The notes beneath the pieces are model-generated. The model worked only from the letters and a program-made list of their open reading frames with translations. It was not told the DNA's origin and did no database searches. From Sphingobacterium sp. (GTDB lineage: Bacteria > Bacteroidota > Bacteroidia > Sphingobacteriales > Sphingobacteriaceae): a stretch of 64,000 nt of DNA. The stretch covers positions 310,001 through 374,000 of the forward strand of contig JAITTY010000017.1 in the NCBI GenBank assembly GCA_031286695.1. Direction: 5' to 3'. The translations under genes were made by a program, and so were the position numbers. Shown piece by piece: positions 1 through 9,800 of this stretch (position 1 is the first letter of the stretch; every line of letters starts with the position of its first letter).

Positions 1-1
1 A

Positions 2-334
2 TCTCTGATCGCACCTGAATCTTATACCCTCGACCAACATTTTTTAGATAGGCCCGGAAATATTGAAATACAATTGGATCTTGTTAAAGATTATAAAACT
101 AATGTCGCATTATATCCCAAATTTCATGCATATTTCAAAAAGTATCAGCCGAAAACATTGCTCGTGTGGGGGAAAAACGATCCTTATTTCCTACCTCAGG
201 GTGCAGAGGCTTATCGACGGGATTTACCTCATGCCAAGCTGAAATTCTATGACACGGGACATTTTGCATTAGAAACACATGTTCATGAAATTGGAGTGGA
301 AATTCTAGCGTTTATGAAAACTTTAGCGAAATAA
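2..334 (+). CDS. Alpha/beta hydrolase, C-terminal part
   Basis: The reading frame is open from base 2 and the gene starts before the window. The visible 110 residues are the C-terminal part of an alpha/beta-hydrolase fold protein. They include a V-W-G-K-N-D-P segment, where the fold usually carries the acid residue of the triad, and D-T-G-H-F-A-L-E, where the catalytic histidine usually sits. This resembles haloalkane dehalogenase or epoxide hydrolase-like members, but the nucleophile region is outside the window and the substrate cannot be named. The quinone oxidoreductase-like gene follows 41 bp downstream on the same strand, so co-transcription is likely. Confidence 0.8.
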   Translation, partial: SLIAPESYTLDQHFLDRPGNIEIQLDLVKDYKTNVALYPKFHAYFKKYQPKTLLVWGKNDPYFLPQGAEAYRRDLPHAKLKFYDTGHFALETHVHEIGVEILAFMKTLAK

Positions 335-375
335 TAACAGATAACATCTTGCAAACAACATAGTATAATATAACA

Positions 376-1353
376 ATGAAAGCAGCATTATTAGAACAGT
401 TCGGATCAATAGAAAATTTTAAAATAACCGAAGTATCTCGTCCGAAACCTCAATTTAGGGAAGTTTTGGTTGAGGTTTATGCTTCGTCCGTCAATCCGCT
501 AGACTATCAAGTACGTCGTGGCGATTATAAAAATGAATTAGCACTTCCGGTTATAACGGGACACGACATCTCGGGTGTAATCGTAGAAATTGGTCCGGGA
601 GTTCAAAATTTTAAAATTGGGGATGAGGTTTATTATTCTCCTGAGATTTTCAATGGGCAAGGTAGTTATGCACAATATCATTGTGCAGAAGAGTCTATAG
701 TGGGGTTAAAACCTGTAAATATTACTCATTTAGAGGCGGCTACACTGCCTCTGGCTGCAGGCACGGCGTGGGAAATGTTGGTCAGTAGGGCGCAACTTAA
801 GATTAATCAGACCATTTTAATCCACGGTGGTGCCGGTGGTGTCGGAATACCAGCTATCCAAATTGCTAAGGAAATGGGGGCGAGGGTAATGACGACAGCA
901 AGGAAAATTCATCATACGTTTCTTCTTGAACTAGGTGCTGATTATGTAATAGATTACGAGAATGAAGACTATATAGAGGTCATTAATCAATTGACTGCAT
1001 ATAAAGGGGTGGATGTCATTATCGACACTATTGGTGGAAACACACTTTCTGATAGTGGAAAGATCCTAAGTCAATTTGGACAGGTGGTTACCTTAGTAGA
1101 TATTGAGAAACCTCAAAACCTGATTGAAGCCTGGGGAAAGAATGCAACCTATCATTTTGTTTTCACAAGGCAGAATAGAAATAAGCTGGATGAACTGACT
1201 AAATTGGTAGAACGTGGAAAGTTAAAACCAATATTGACTAAAGTCTTTCCTTTAGCTGAAATAGGCAAAGCCCATGACCTGCTTGAAACAAAAGCTACTG
1301 AGAAGGACTTTTACGGTAAAATAGGAATCGCTATCAAACAAGAGCATGATTAA
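376..1353 (+). CDS. Zinc-independent MDR family quinone oxidoreductase-like protein
   Basis: A 325-residue medium-chain dehydrogenase/reductase. The N-terminal GroES-like half contains the G-H-D-I-S-G-V stretch at about residues 61-67. The Rossmann half carries the nucleotide-binding G-G-A-G-G-V-G motif at about residues 151-157, which is typical of NAD(P)H quinone oxidoreductase/zeta-crystallin-type enzymes. I do not see the cysteine cluster of the structural zinc lobe, so it is probably a zinc-free reductase of quinones or activated alkenes, acting in the cytosol. The length is normal for the family. It probably forms a pair with the hydrolase upstream. The exact substrate is unknown. Confidence 0.85.
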   Translation: MKAALLEQFGSIENFKITEVSRPKPQFREVLVEVYASSVNPLDYQVRRGDYKNELALPVITGHDISGVIVEIGPGVQNFKIGDEVYYSPEIFNGQGSYAQYHCAEESIVGLKPVNITHLEAATLPLAAGTAWEMLVSRAQLKINQTILIHGGAGGVGIPAIQIAKEMGARVMTTARKIHHTFLLELGADYVIDYENEDYIEVINQLTAYKGVDVIIDTIGGNTLSDSGKILSQFGQVVTLVDIEKPQNLIEAWGKNATYHFVFTRQNRNKLDELTKLVERGKLKPILTKVFPLAEIGKAHDLLETKATEKDFYGKIGIAIKQEHD

Positions 1354-1493
1354 GCTATCTCTGCAACGGATTGTAAGACCATGGTTTCATGGAGTGAAAA
1401 ACTTAATTTCGCAGGTTTCGGTGATTGGGATGATTACGGTAAATTACATCCTTTGCTAAGGAAAAATTGAAATTTCACCTTCCTATTTCCTTT

Positions 1494-1561
1494 ATTCACC
1501 GAGTTTTCAGCCGTGTTAGTCTAAACTCCATAGGTTAGGAAGGTATTGTGCTGTAGTTTTG
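1494..1561 (+). promoter_or_regulatory. 68-bp conserved upstream module with TAGTTTTG -7 element (copy 1)
   Basis: The block begins ATTCACCGAGTTTT, contains a GTCTAAA core, and ends at TAGTTTTG (1554-1561), which fits the Bacteroidota -7 consensus TAnnTTTG. The same block, with exactly the same 68-bp length, lies before the other three NTF2-like paralogs (31149, 32009, 57902). A canonical -33 element is not obvious at the expected spacing, so the inner conserved words may bind an activator. The distance from the -7 element to the chosen ATG is 47-50 bp here and similar in the other copies. Confidence 0.65.
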
Positions 1562-1608
1562 AATCAATAAATAAGACGAAAACTACTAACACAATAAAAA
1601 TGAAAAAT

Positions 1609-2055
1609 ATGAAAACGCTTATAAAAACAGTCGCAGCAGTAGCCTTAATTGCAGTATCAACTTTCGTTATGGCAGCTGATAAAGCAGCATCGATATCAGA
1701 GAAAGCAATCGTTAATCATTTTACGGCAGACCTTGCACTCGAACATTACGTTGCGGTTATTACAGAAGGAGAATCGGTAGGAGTGGATCAATTGTTTACT
1801 GGGGATTTCAATCAAAAGATCCAGTCAACAGAGTCCAAAGCTATTGGTCGCGATCAACTGATTAAATTTTTAAAAAACCAGAAAGGTGAAAAGCTAAACT
1901 GTCGGGTTACTACACAGATTATTGATGAGTCAGCAGACTATATGATCGCTAAGGTAACAATGAAATTTGAGCATTTCACCAAGACTGATCTTGTTACACT
2001 TGTCCGTGAGGGAGATAGCTGGAAAGTATCAAAATCGATCAATTCTTATAAATAA
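1609..2055 (+). CDS. Secreted NTF2-like (putative lumazine-binding type) protein, paralog 1
   Basis: A 148-residue protein with an N-terminal signal peptide (hydrophobic A-A-V-A-L-I-A-V-S-T-F core, cleavage near A-M-A) and a small alpha/beta domain of the SnoaL/NTF2-like fold. Three further intact paralogs of exactly 148 residues lie in this window at 31262, 32127 and 58018. They share T-A-D-F/L-A-L-x-H-Y-V near the N terminus and F-T-K-T-D-L-V-T-L plus V-S-K-S-I-N-S-Y-K at the C terminus. An ATG at 1600 is possible. 1609 is chosen because it gives the same length and the same distance to the shared promoter as the paralogs. Family members are often annotated as NTF2-like or putative lumazine-binding. 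No catalytic role is visible, and a periplasmic ligand-binding role is only inferred. Confidence 0.8.
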   Translation: MKTLIKTVAAVALIAVSTFVMAADKAASISEKAIVNHFTADLALEHYVAVITEGESVGVDQLFTGDFNQKIQSTESKAIGRDQLIKFLKNQKGEKLNCRVTTQIIDESADYMIAKVTMKFEHFTKTDLVTLVREGDSWKVSKSINSYK

Positions 2056-2084
2056 GAGCTTTTTCAACTAAATATATAAATAGA

Positions 2085-2110
2085 AGCCACATTGCAAAAT
2101 GTGGCTTTTT
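2085..2110 (+). terminator. Rho-independent terminator of paralog 1
   Basis: The stem is AGCCACATT / AATGTGGCT with a GCAA loop, followed by a T run. The same AGCCACAT...ATGTGGCT hairpin ends the other NTF2-like paralogs and also the gene at 60485. Confidence 0.85.
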
Positions 2111-2324
2111 ATATGAATAGCATTTGATAGTCGAGCCTGTTCGATCTAATAAACTAGTTGTCGTCAATAAATATATTTTTAAGATTAAGTTTTTTGCATA
2201 ATTTTATAAACTTACTAGAAGCCAATTTTGAAGTTACTGTGGTCATACGAAGAACGAACTGTATATGAAGGAGGTTATGTAAAATATGGCAAAGTAAAAT
2301 TGATCTAAAAACAGCATTTTTTAA

Positions 2325-3215
2325 ATGAAACAAGTTATAAAAATCACGCTAATCGGATTATTCTTCGCATTTTCTTTGATCTCTTGTGGGGAGAAACTAA
2401 GTGGAAAGGATGAATCGTCTTTTGACAGTTCCCGTAAAAAAGTGGAAGCCAAGCTTAATAACAAAGAAAAAGAGAAATTGGAAAAAGCATTGCGGGTAAC
2501 ATTGTCAGAAGCCATGTGGCTCAAGATGAATGACGCTGAGAAATATACAGGAGAATCAATAAATCATATATCGATGGGGCTGGTCGATGGGAAATCTTAT
2601 GGCGCCATGTTAGATCTGGCTGATGATATTCTTCAAAAACAACAGGAACGAAAGATTACTCATCTTCAAAATGAGATTGATAGTCTGCAAAAATATAAAA
2701 CTGAATTCGAATTGATTAAAAAAGAACTTGCAGTCTTTGAATTGGAACCTGTTGAACTCGATCTCGAAGATTTCTTTGGTGAACCTGTTCCAAGGATCAT
2801 TATCAGTATGAAGTATATTGGGAAAAAGCCTCTGAAAGGAAGCCAAGGTTTTTCGTATACGTTGAAAAAACGTTCAACACAAACTATTGTAAGCGATGAA
2901 CAGGCTGTTTATGGCGAATCTGAAAGTGTGCTCCAGCCGGGTGAGTCGCGGGTTAACACCATTGTCTTCAACCAGAACAAAAAGGACTTCTCTAAGCTTT
3001 GGGAATTTGCCAGTTATCCCGTTAAAGGCATCAACTTAGCAAATTACGACTTGGAATTGATGGTTAGCACACAATCGATTAAGTCGGATGGTAAGGAGAT
3101 TATTCTTCCCAACAGCAGTATGGAGATGATCAATAAAAACCTGAAAAAATTAGAGGAGGAGATCGCAACACTTAAAAAAGAGACAATTAGTCTTGACGAT
3201 CTGGAATTGACGTAA
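2325..3215 (+). CDS. Hypothetical lipoprotein with coiled coils
   Basis: A 296-residue protein starting with a lipoprotein signal peptide (lipobox L-I-S-C, Cys21 followed by Gly). Two segments look like coiled coil: about residues 100-135, rich in K/E/Q with heptad leucines, and the C-terminal 265-290. The middle part (about 145-260) looks like a beta-rich domain. I do not recognise a characterised family. The location is probably the periplasmic face of a membrane. It stands alone between the NTF2-like gene and an AraC regulator, with 110 bp or more on both sides, so it is probably monocistronic. A weakly open antisense frame over its start is judged a shadow. Confidence 0.75.
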   Translation: MKQVIKITLIGLFFAFSLISCGEKLSGKDESSFDSSRKKVEAKLNNKEKEKLEKALRVTLSEAMWLKMNDAEKYTGESINHISMGLVDGKSYGAMLDLADDILQKQQERKITHLQNEIDSLQKYKTEFELIKKELAVFELEPVELDLEDFFGEPVPRIIISMKYIGKKPLKGSQGFSYTLKKRSTQTIVSDEQAVYGESESVLQPGESRVNTIVFNQNKKDFSKLWEFASYPVKGINLANYDLELMVSTQSIKSDGKEIILPNSSMEMINKNLKKLEEEIATLKKETISLDDLELT

Positions 3216-3356
3216 AACACAAAGTAATACCATAGGGTTGTGAAGTGAAATTTACTGTAGTAATGAAAATAGATTTATTTGCCATTTTAATCCAATAATC
3301 AGTATTTGTTTTATGTAACAATTGCTGTAACTTAAGCATCAGACGATATGCAACCT

Positions 3357-3364
3357 TATTTTTG
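3357..3364 (+). promoter_or_regulatory. Candidate -7 element TATTTTTG before the AraC regulator
   Basis: Matches TAnnTTTG and lies 24 bp before the ATG at 3388. No clear -33 element at the usual distance. Confidence 0.4.
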
Positions 3365-3387
3365 TAAATAGTATTCGTCATTTAAGC

Positions 3388-4194
3388 ATGAAATTAGACT
3401 TTTACACGCCGAATAGCCAAATACTGCGAAAATATATCAAAGGATTTTATTTTATTTCTAAAGATCAAGATAAGGGGCCTATCAAGTATTGGACATTTCC
3501 TAATAACTACTGTATTTTAACGGTTAATCAACAGTTCGAAGTAGAAGATAAGGGTGACCTCGTTATTATAAGTTCTTCCGAAGTAAAAAATATTATGACT
3601 TGCGTGGTCTCCCGATATACTAGACCGATGCAGATTTACTATAAAGATCTCGTTGATGAACTGACTATTTATTTTCATCCTTTAGGGATAAATCATTTTG
3701 TTGAAGATCCCACCAGCCTTTTTATTAAAAACACACAGATTGATATAAATTTTTTAGAAGGATTTAATGATAAGATGAGGATACTCTTTTCCTTGGATAG
3801 AATGACTCAAATTACTGAGTTAGAGTCCTACTTATTGTCTAAGCTCAAAGTGGATAAAGATTTTACGATCTTTAGACAGATGCTTGTTGATCTCGAAAAT
3901 GAACTTACGGTCGATGAATTGGCGGCAAAATATAGATTCTCCCGACAGTATATCAACAGATTATTTTTGCGGAATTTAGGTAAATCACCTTCTGAATACA
4001 AAAAAATACATCGTTTTAGACAGGCCCTGAAAATACAGCATAAATACAAACGATTTTCACTTTTGTTAAATACAGGGTTTTACGACCAATCACATTATAT
4101 TAAGGATTTCAGGGCATTTACAGCATTGAACCCTAATAGTTTTTTTAAAGATGTTGATGTGAATAAAGAAAATGTTTGGCTAATTGTTGCGTAG
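3388..4194 (+). CDS. AraC family transcriptional regulator
   Basis: A 268-residue protein. The C-terminal about 90 residues form an AraC-type double helix-turn-helix, with E-L-A-A-K-Y-x-F-S-R-Q-Y-I-N-R-L-F as the first HTH and G-F-Y-D-Q-S-H-Y-I-K-D-F-R-A-F in the second. The N-terminal about 165 residues look like the small beta-barrel sensor domain common in Sphingobacteriaceae AraC regulators (DUF6597-like). The effector is unknown. The DoxX-like membrane protein starts about 100 bp downstream on the same strand and is a candidate target. A TAnnTTTG element lies between the two genes, so the downstream gene may have its own promoter. Confidence 0.88.
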   Translation: MKLDFYTPNSQILRKYIKGFYFISKDQDKGPIKYWTFPNNYCILTVNQQFEVEDKGDLVIISSSEVKNIMTCVVSRYTRPMQIYYKDLVDELTIYFHPLGINHFVEDPTSLFIKNTQIDINFLEGFNDKMRILFSLDRMTQITELESYLLSKLKVDKDFTIFRQMLVDLENELTVDELAAKYRFSRQYINRLFLRNLGKSPSEYKKIHRFRQALKIQHKYKRFSLLLNTGFYDQSHYIKDFRAFTALNPNSFFKDVDVNKENVWLIVA

Positions 4195-4230
4195 TTTCCA
4201 TTTTTACAATTTTACTCTTTTCTAAAACAA

Positions 4231-4238
4231 TAAATTTG
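4231..4238 (+). promoter_or_regulatory. Candidate -7 element TAAATTTG before the DoxX-like gene
   Basis: Exact TAnnTTTG match, 57 bp before the ATG at 4296. It supports starting the gene at 4296 rather than at upstream in-frame TTG or ATG codons overlapping the regulator. Confidence 0.4.
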
Positions 4239-4295
4239 ATGATTCGATGTGTATCATCAGTTTTCACTTTAAATTTAACCTCGTATTCCTATAAC

Positions 4296-5132
4296 ATGAA
4301 TTGGAAGACACTACATCTTTATCTGTATACATTTTGCCGGTACTTTATGGCAACGATAATCATTTCCTATGCTGCGGCTAAGCTCATGGAAACACAGTTT
4401 ACCTCGCAGCCCAGCGTTTTTGATAAACCACTTTCAGCGCTATCAGGATTCGAATTGACCTGGTATTATTTTGGCTATTCCAAATGGTATGGTAATGCGA
4501 TAGCTGTTGCACAACTTATCAGTGCGCTTTTACTCTTTTTTCGGAAAACCACCAGGATTGGTGTGATACTTTTTCTGACCTTTATCGTCAATATTTTATT
4601 GATGGATTTTGCTTTTGATATACAAGGAGCAAAAGGTATGGCAACTCTCCTTACCCTTATGGCTGTTTTCGTTCTTTTGTCGGATTTTAAAGCTTTTTAT
4701 GCCTTTTTTATTGATACACCACCTTTATTCACCGATACAGATAGACCTAATTGGATAAATAAAATCCGTAAAATTAAATTCATTTATATTCCGTTGGCAG
4801 CGATTGGGATTGTTACGTTATTAGCGGTTTTGAAAAATAAGTACCTTGCGAAAGATGAACTGTATGGAGCCTGGGAACATTCAGTTACGAAAGAAAGATT
4901 ATATTTCGAGGCCGCCCAGCATTTTCAATCAAAATTGCCATGCTCGGTAAAAAATGGTACTGACGGATCTTACCGTGTTTCAGCAGATTCGCTGTTGTTT
5001 TATCTTCCAAAGGAGAATGAGAGCTTTCATAAAGACAGCTTAATTTATTATTCAGGAAAATATTCCATCAAAGGTAAAGAACTCAAGATTATTCATCATA
5101 ACAAAGAAGAGATATTTAAGAGGATCCGGTAA
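4296..5132 (+). CDS. DoxX-like membrane protein with extracytoplasmic C-terminal domain
   Basis: A 278-residue protein counted from the ATG at 4296. The frame stays open upstream to 4176, but that part overlaps the AraC gene and looks non-coding. The N-terminal half has four predicted membrane helices in a DoxX-like arrangement. A further helix (I-Y-I-P-L-A-A-I-G-I-V-T-L-L-A-V) precedes a C-terminal about 85-residue soluble domain that looks beta-rich, perhaps lipocalin-like. Function is unknown. DoxX-type proteins are usually linked to redox or quinone chemistry in the inner membrane. Possibly controlled by the AraC regulator just upstream. Confidence 0.65.
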   Translation: MNWKTLHLYLYTFCRYFMATIIISYAAAKLMETQFTSQPSVFDKPLSALSGFELTWYYFGYSKWYGNAIAVAQLISALLLFFRKTTRIGVILFLTFIVNILLMDFAFDIQGAKGMATLLTLMAVFVLLSDFKAFYAFFIDTPPLFTDTDRPNWINKIRKIKFIYIPLAAIGIVTLLAVLKNKYLAKDELYGAWEHSVTKERLYFEAAQHFQSKLPCSVKNGTDGSYRVSADSLLFYLPKENESFHKDSLIYYSGKYSIKGKELKIIHHNKEEIFKRIR

Positions 5133-5197
5133 TATCGTTTCGAGTAAATTTAAATCGGCCGGATCTATCAGTGGTGCCAATTTTATACGGTAGAAGT

Positions 5198-5228
5198 AAA
5201 GGTCCTGATATCAATATCAGGACCTTTT
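5198..5228. terminator. Strong bidirectional terminator
   Basis: A perfect 14-bp inverted repeat, AAAGGTCCTGATAT / ATATCAGGACCTTT, separated by two bases. It sits between the plus-strand DoxX-like gene and the minus-strand SusD gene, so it can serve both. Confidence 0.9.
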
Positions 5229-5291
5229 GCTAGGACCAATTTGTAATAATAAATAAGTTTTTGTGTTTCGGCCACTTCTATATGGGACAGT

Positions 5292-6791
5292 TTATTTCTT
5301 GTCCCACCAAACTTTCGATAAGAAAGAATCGCCATTTGTCATTCGTGCCGCGGCTTCCTTGAGGTTCGCAGCGTTCAGCTCAGCTTCTTCACTGGAATAA
5401 ATCGCCCGACGTGGGATTTGTCCGTTGGTTGAACCCGGATTGGGACCAGGTGTTAATCTCGGATATCCCGTACGCCGCCATTCGGCAAAGGCTTCCATAT
5501 CTCTGCCAAATAGGTGAATCCATTTTTGTGTCGCTATTTTCTCCATCTTCTGCTCGTCAGTCAGACCGTTTAAACTTAATATTGGTTCGTAGGAAGTTGG
5601 AATTGCCGCCATATTGTAGGGCGGAAGTGCCAACGCAGCTTTCACCCCTTCTGTAAAGAATGTTTGGGCATTGGCACTTGTAGCTCCCCAGCCTAATAGA
5701 GCTGCTTCGGCTTTGTAGAAACAGATATCCGAATAAGTAAAGGCATAACTCGGAATTGGAGCAAAGGTAAGACTAAACCAAGTTGATTTATTTGCTGTTG
5801 AATAATTGGCTCGAATCAATTGTGATAGTTGATTATCGGTCAGTGAGACCCCAATGCCCTGATAGGTTGCCGTACCATTGACATTGACTGGTTCGGCAAG
5901 TAGTGGAAGCCTAGGGTCGTTATATTCTTTTAGTTTATCGACCAACGTATTGGCCAAATAACGCAGATCGGCACTTCCTGTTGTCATTTGACGTAGGATA
6001 GGGTTTTGGTTTTCAGCTTGAGCATCGTTGTAGGTCGGCACCGCCGCATTGTCACTATTACTGCTGAATAGACCTAGTGTGGAGGTCATGGCTTCGGTAA
6101 CCGTTTTCTGCGCCAAAGCAGGGTTGGCATAGCGTATGCGCATGCCTAGCTTTAGTTTGAGTGAATTGCCGAATTTTTTCCATTTGTCAATGCTGCCTTT
6201 GTAAAAGAAATCTGAAGAGCCGTAAGACAAGTCTCCGCTGGTCAGCCTCGCTATAGCAGCATCGACCTTTTGAATGAGTGCCGAATAGATATCTTCTTGC
6301 TTGTCAAATTTGGGTGTGCGGTTAATTTCCTTATTGGATTTTGTAATCTCGGAGTAGGGGATATCCCCAAACAAGTCTGTAAGGCGTTGATATAGATATG
6401 CTTCATAAAGTTCGGCAATAGCTAGTTTACTCCTGCCTTCAACATTGTCTTCCTGGCCGCTCAATTCCTGTTTAATCTGAACGATATTGCGGAGCAAGGT
6501 GTAGTGCTGTGACCAAATAAGATTTTCGGGTCCTTCAAAATATCGAGATACAGGTACTACTGGCCCCCCCGCCCAATGTTGAATCCAAGAGCCGAACTTG
6601 TTGTTGGGTAATTCTCCGGACTCCTGAAAAGTACCATCACGTAGAATGCGGGCTATGAGTAAGGAAGGATCCACAGTGGTGACAGATGTTGGTGGTGTAT
6701 TAATTCGTTCGAAATCTTTGGTACAGGAACCTAGTCCTGCCACAGAAATAAGTCCGACGATAAATGTATTTTTAAATAGTTTCTTTTTCAT
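5292..6791 (-). CDS. SusD/RagB-family nutrient-binding outer-membrane lipoprotein (PUL 1)
   Basis: A 499-residue SusD-like lipoprotein with lipobox G-L-G-S-C (about residue 23). It is of the SusD-like_2/RagB type, with the early N-x-P-P-T-S motif and the helical TPR-like core around Y-E-A-Y-L-Y-Q-R-L-T-D-L-F-G-D-I-P-Y. It would cap the SusC porin encoded directly upstream (10-bp gap) on the cell surface and deliver oligomers or peptides to it. No degradative enzyme is encoded in this operon, so the substrate cannot be guessed. Its transcript would come from the sigma/FecR-linked operon. Confidence 0.93.
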   Translation of the reverse strand: MKKKLFKNTFIVGLISVAGLGSCTKDFERINTPPTSVTTVDPSLLIARILRDGTFQESGELPNNKFGSWIQHWAGGPVVPVSRYFEGPENLIWSQHYTLLRNIVQIKQELSGQEDNVEGRSKLAIAELYEAYLYQRLTDLFGDIPYSEITKSNKEINRTPKFDKQEDIYSALIQKVDAAIARLTSGDLSYGSSDFFYKGSIDKWKKFGNSLKLKLGMRIRYANPALAQKTVTEAMTSTLGLFSSNSDNAAVPTYNDAQAENQNPILRQMTTGSADLRYLANTLVDKLKEYNDPRLPLLAEPVNVNGTATYQGIGVSLTDNQLSQLIRANYSTANKSTWFSLTFAPIPSYAFTYSDICFYKAEAALLGWGATSANAQTFFTEGVKAALALPPYNMAAIPTSYEPILSLNGLTDEQKMEKIATQKWIHLFGRDMEAFAEWRRTGYPRLTPGPNPGSTNGQIPRRAIYSSEEAELNAANLKEAAARMTNGDSFLSKVWWDKK

Positions 6792-6801
6792 GATAAAGGG
6801 T

Positions 6802-9800
6802 TTACAGACCTACAGTTAGGTTAATACCGAATGTACGCATCATTGGAAGCGAAGTTGATTCAATACCAATGGAGCTATTGTTTACATTGAAAGCAGAAGC
6901 TTCTGGTGAAAATCCATCAGTTTTCCGTTGAAAATAAAAGAGATTCCGCCCATACAAGCCCAATTTTAGGGAGTTAACAAGTTTATGTGGCATCATCTTT
7001 TTAGGGAAAGAATAGGATAGACTGATTTCTCGCATGGCTATATAGCTCATATCATTGATCATTTCTTCGGATACCATGACTTCTTTGTCACTTGCAACCA
7101 TGTTCCAGTAATCCTGTGCGGCGACCTGCTTACTATTTTTTGTTCCAGTGCTTGTCCAGTTTCCTGATCCATCTTTTTGTCCGACCATCCCCTCGGCAAT
7201 GTAGGTGCCGTCACGTCCTTCCAAGGTCTTTTTAGAAGTCCCGTAAATAATTTGTTCACGGTTCGACTGGGAGAAGATCACCCCGCCCTGACGGATATCG
7301 ACAAGCGCATAGAGGTTGAAACCTTTATATTTAAAGGTATTGGCAAAACCTCCCAGCCAGTCGGGTTGCGCATTTCCAAGATCGGTTTCTACACGCCCAG
7401 CTGTGCGCAAAGGCAGTCCAGTAGTTGGATCGATCAGTCTATTTCCCTGCTCATCTTTGATCCAGGCAAACTGTGTCCCAATTAGTTGGCCAAATGGTTT
7501 TCCGACTTCCGCCACAACATTTATCCCACGGTCTGTTGCGAGCAAAAAGCTTTCTACACCAGGATAGAGTGATTCAACTTTATTCCTGTTGCGGTTGTAA
7601 TTGAAGGTGGTATTCCATTCAAATCCCGATTCGCTTTTGATAGGTGTTGCCCCCAATACAAATTCAATACCTCTGTTGCTAATTTCTCCAGCGTTGATCC
7701 TGTTTTTTACATAGAGGCTAGAAGGGGCAATGGGTACATCCAGAATCTGATTCTTTGTCTTTGCCTGATAATAGGTAAAGGAGAACGAAAGTCTGTTTTT
7801 TAGGAATCGCAGATCTGCTCCAGCTTCGATCGAAGTGGTCAATTCGTTTTTCAGATTCGGATCAGGTATGATTTCCGTATAAGAGGCCATGGGTATACCA
7901 CCGTGGGTGTACTGGTTGAGACTATAGGCTCCTGTCAGCTGGTAGGGGTTTCCTGAACTTCCAGCTTGTGCCCAGGAGGCCCTGATTTTTGCAAATGACA
8001 GGGCTTCAGACTGCCATTTGAAAGCATCTGATAAGACCAAACTGGAGCTTACAGAAGGATAAAAGAACGAATTGTTTTCCTTTGATAGGGTTGAAGACCA
8101 GTCGTTACGGGCAGAGAAATCAACAAACCAATAGTCCTTGTAACTGAACTGTCCTGATAGATAAGCCGAATTAATCTTGGACTCAATCAGGTCAAATATG
8201 TAACTATTTGTCGTGGTATTGTTGATTACAAAGAGATTGGGTACAATAAACTGATTGCCTGAATTTCCTGTCATACGCATATATCTGCTTTGGTGACTAG
8301 CGCCTAAGTTGGCACTGAGTTTAATGTCGTCGGTCAATTTAAAGTTGGAGCTAGCGAGGACGTCAAAATTGTCTTCCCGGGCTCTGATGACCTCTTCTCG
8401 GATATCTCCTTTTCGGTTCAAACTTTGGTAGGTGTTTATTGGACGGTAGCGGAACCGTTGATCGGTGTAGAAGTCAGTCCCCCCTGTCGCAGTGACCTTA
8501 AGCCAAGGAGCAAAGTCGTAGCTCAGGCGGAGCAATCCAATGATACGGTCACGACGATCTTCATTGTGGTTTTCATGAATGGTCCAAAAGGGGTTGGCTG
8601 TGGAACTATTGGTGGCATAAGTTTTCTCCAATCCTTCCGTCAATCCCGAAAATCCGAGCTGTCTGCTGATCTCCTGTGCTGTCCACTTATACTGTGCCAT
8701 GATGTCGTTGCCCAAGCTCCGCGGCTGGCTGATGAATAGATACGCTGGATTGTCTGCTGCATCAGCCAATGTAGGTCGGTTCTGTCCCTTTTGACCGATA
8801 TAGTTCGCCTTGATGTCGATATGAAATTTATCCGTTATTTTAGCTTGGGTGCGTAGACCGAAATTGTTTCTTTTCAGTGTATTGGTTGGAATATACCCTT
8901 TTACATCTGTATTGGCGAATGAAAAACGGTAATTTACTTTGTCTGTTCCGCCATCGATACTAAGGTTGTTGACAAACTGTTTCTCTGTTTGAAAAAATGA
9001 CGAATAGGTGTCAGGCTTTGGTGTTAACTGTAAGATGTTGCCATAAGCGTCTTCATAAGTCTGGCCTTCCATTTTTGCCCCCCAGCTAGCCCGTGTTGTA
9101 CGGTCACGTCCAGCACTCATTTTAGGCATTCCGCTGTAGCCATTTTTCAGTGCCTCACTCATGGAAACAATGGTGCCGTCATCTTTTCTGAAGTGTGTAA
9201 ATGTACCATTCAACCCTTGCCCATAGACATTTTGAAAATCAGGTAAGACCAATCCATTACCCAATGAAAAATCTGTACCATAGCTAAAGCGAGTCTTACC
9301 AGCTTGACCAGATTTCGTCGTGATCAAGATAACACCGTTACTTCCTCGCTGACCATAGAGGGCTGCAGCGTTGGGGCCTTTTAATACCGACATTGTTTCG
9401 ATATCCTCAGGATTGATATTTCCGATTCCGTCACCATAATCTGTTCCCCCAGATTGGTTTGGGGATGAAATGTTTTGGTTGTCTATCGGTACGCCATCGA
9501 CAACATAGAGGGGTTGGCTATTTCCGATAAGTGAGTTGTTACCACGGATGACGACTTTGGATGAACCTCCAGCACCGGATGCAGCACGACTCACTTGTAC
9601 ACCAGCAACTTTTCCTGACAGGGCATTAGCCACATTGGTTTCCTTACCCTGTGTCAGCTCGTCGCCTTTGAGTTCAGCAACCGTATATCCGAGCGCTTTT
9701 TTTTCGCGTTTGATACCAAGCGCTGTAACGACAACTTCCTGTAGGTTCTGTGCGCTCGATTCCAAACTGATATTAATCGCCAGCTTGTCTCTGTCGGTAA

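Noticed and set aside
1381..1470. A 29-codon frame (ATG 1381 to TGA 1468) between the oxidoreductase and paralog 1.
   Set aside because: Too short and without promoter, family match or counterpart upstream of the other paralogs; cannot be told from chance.
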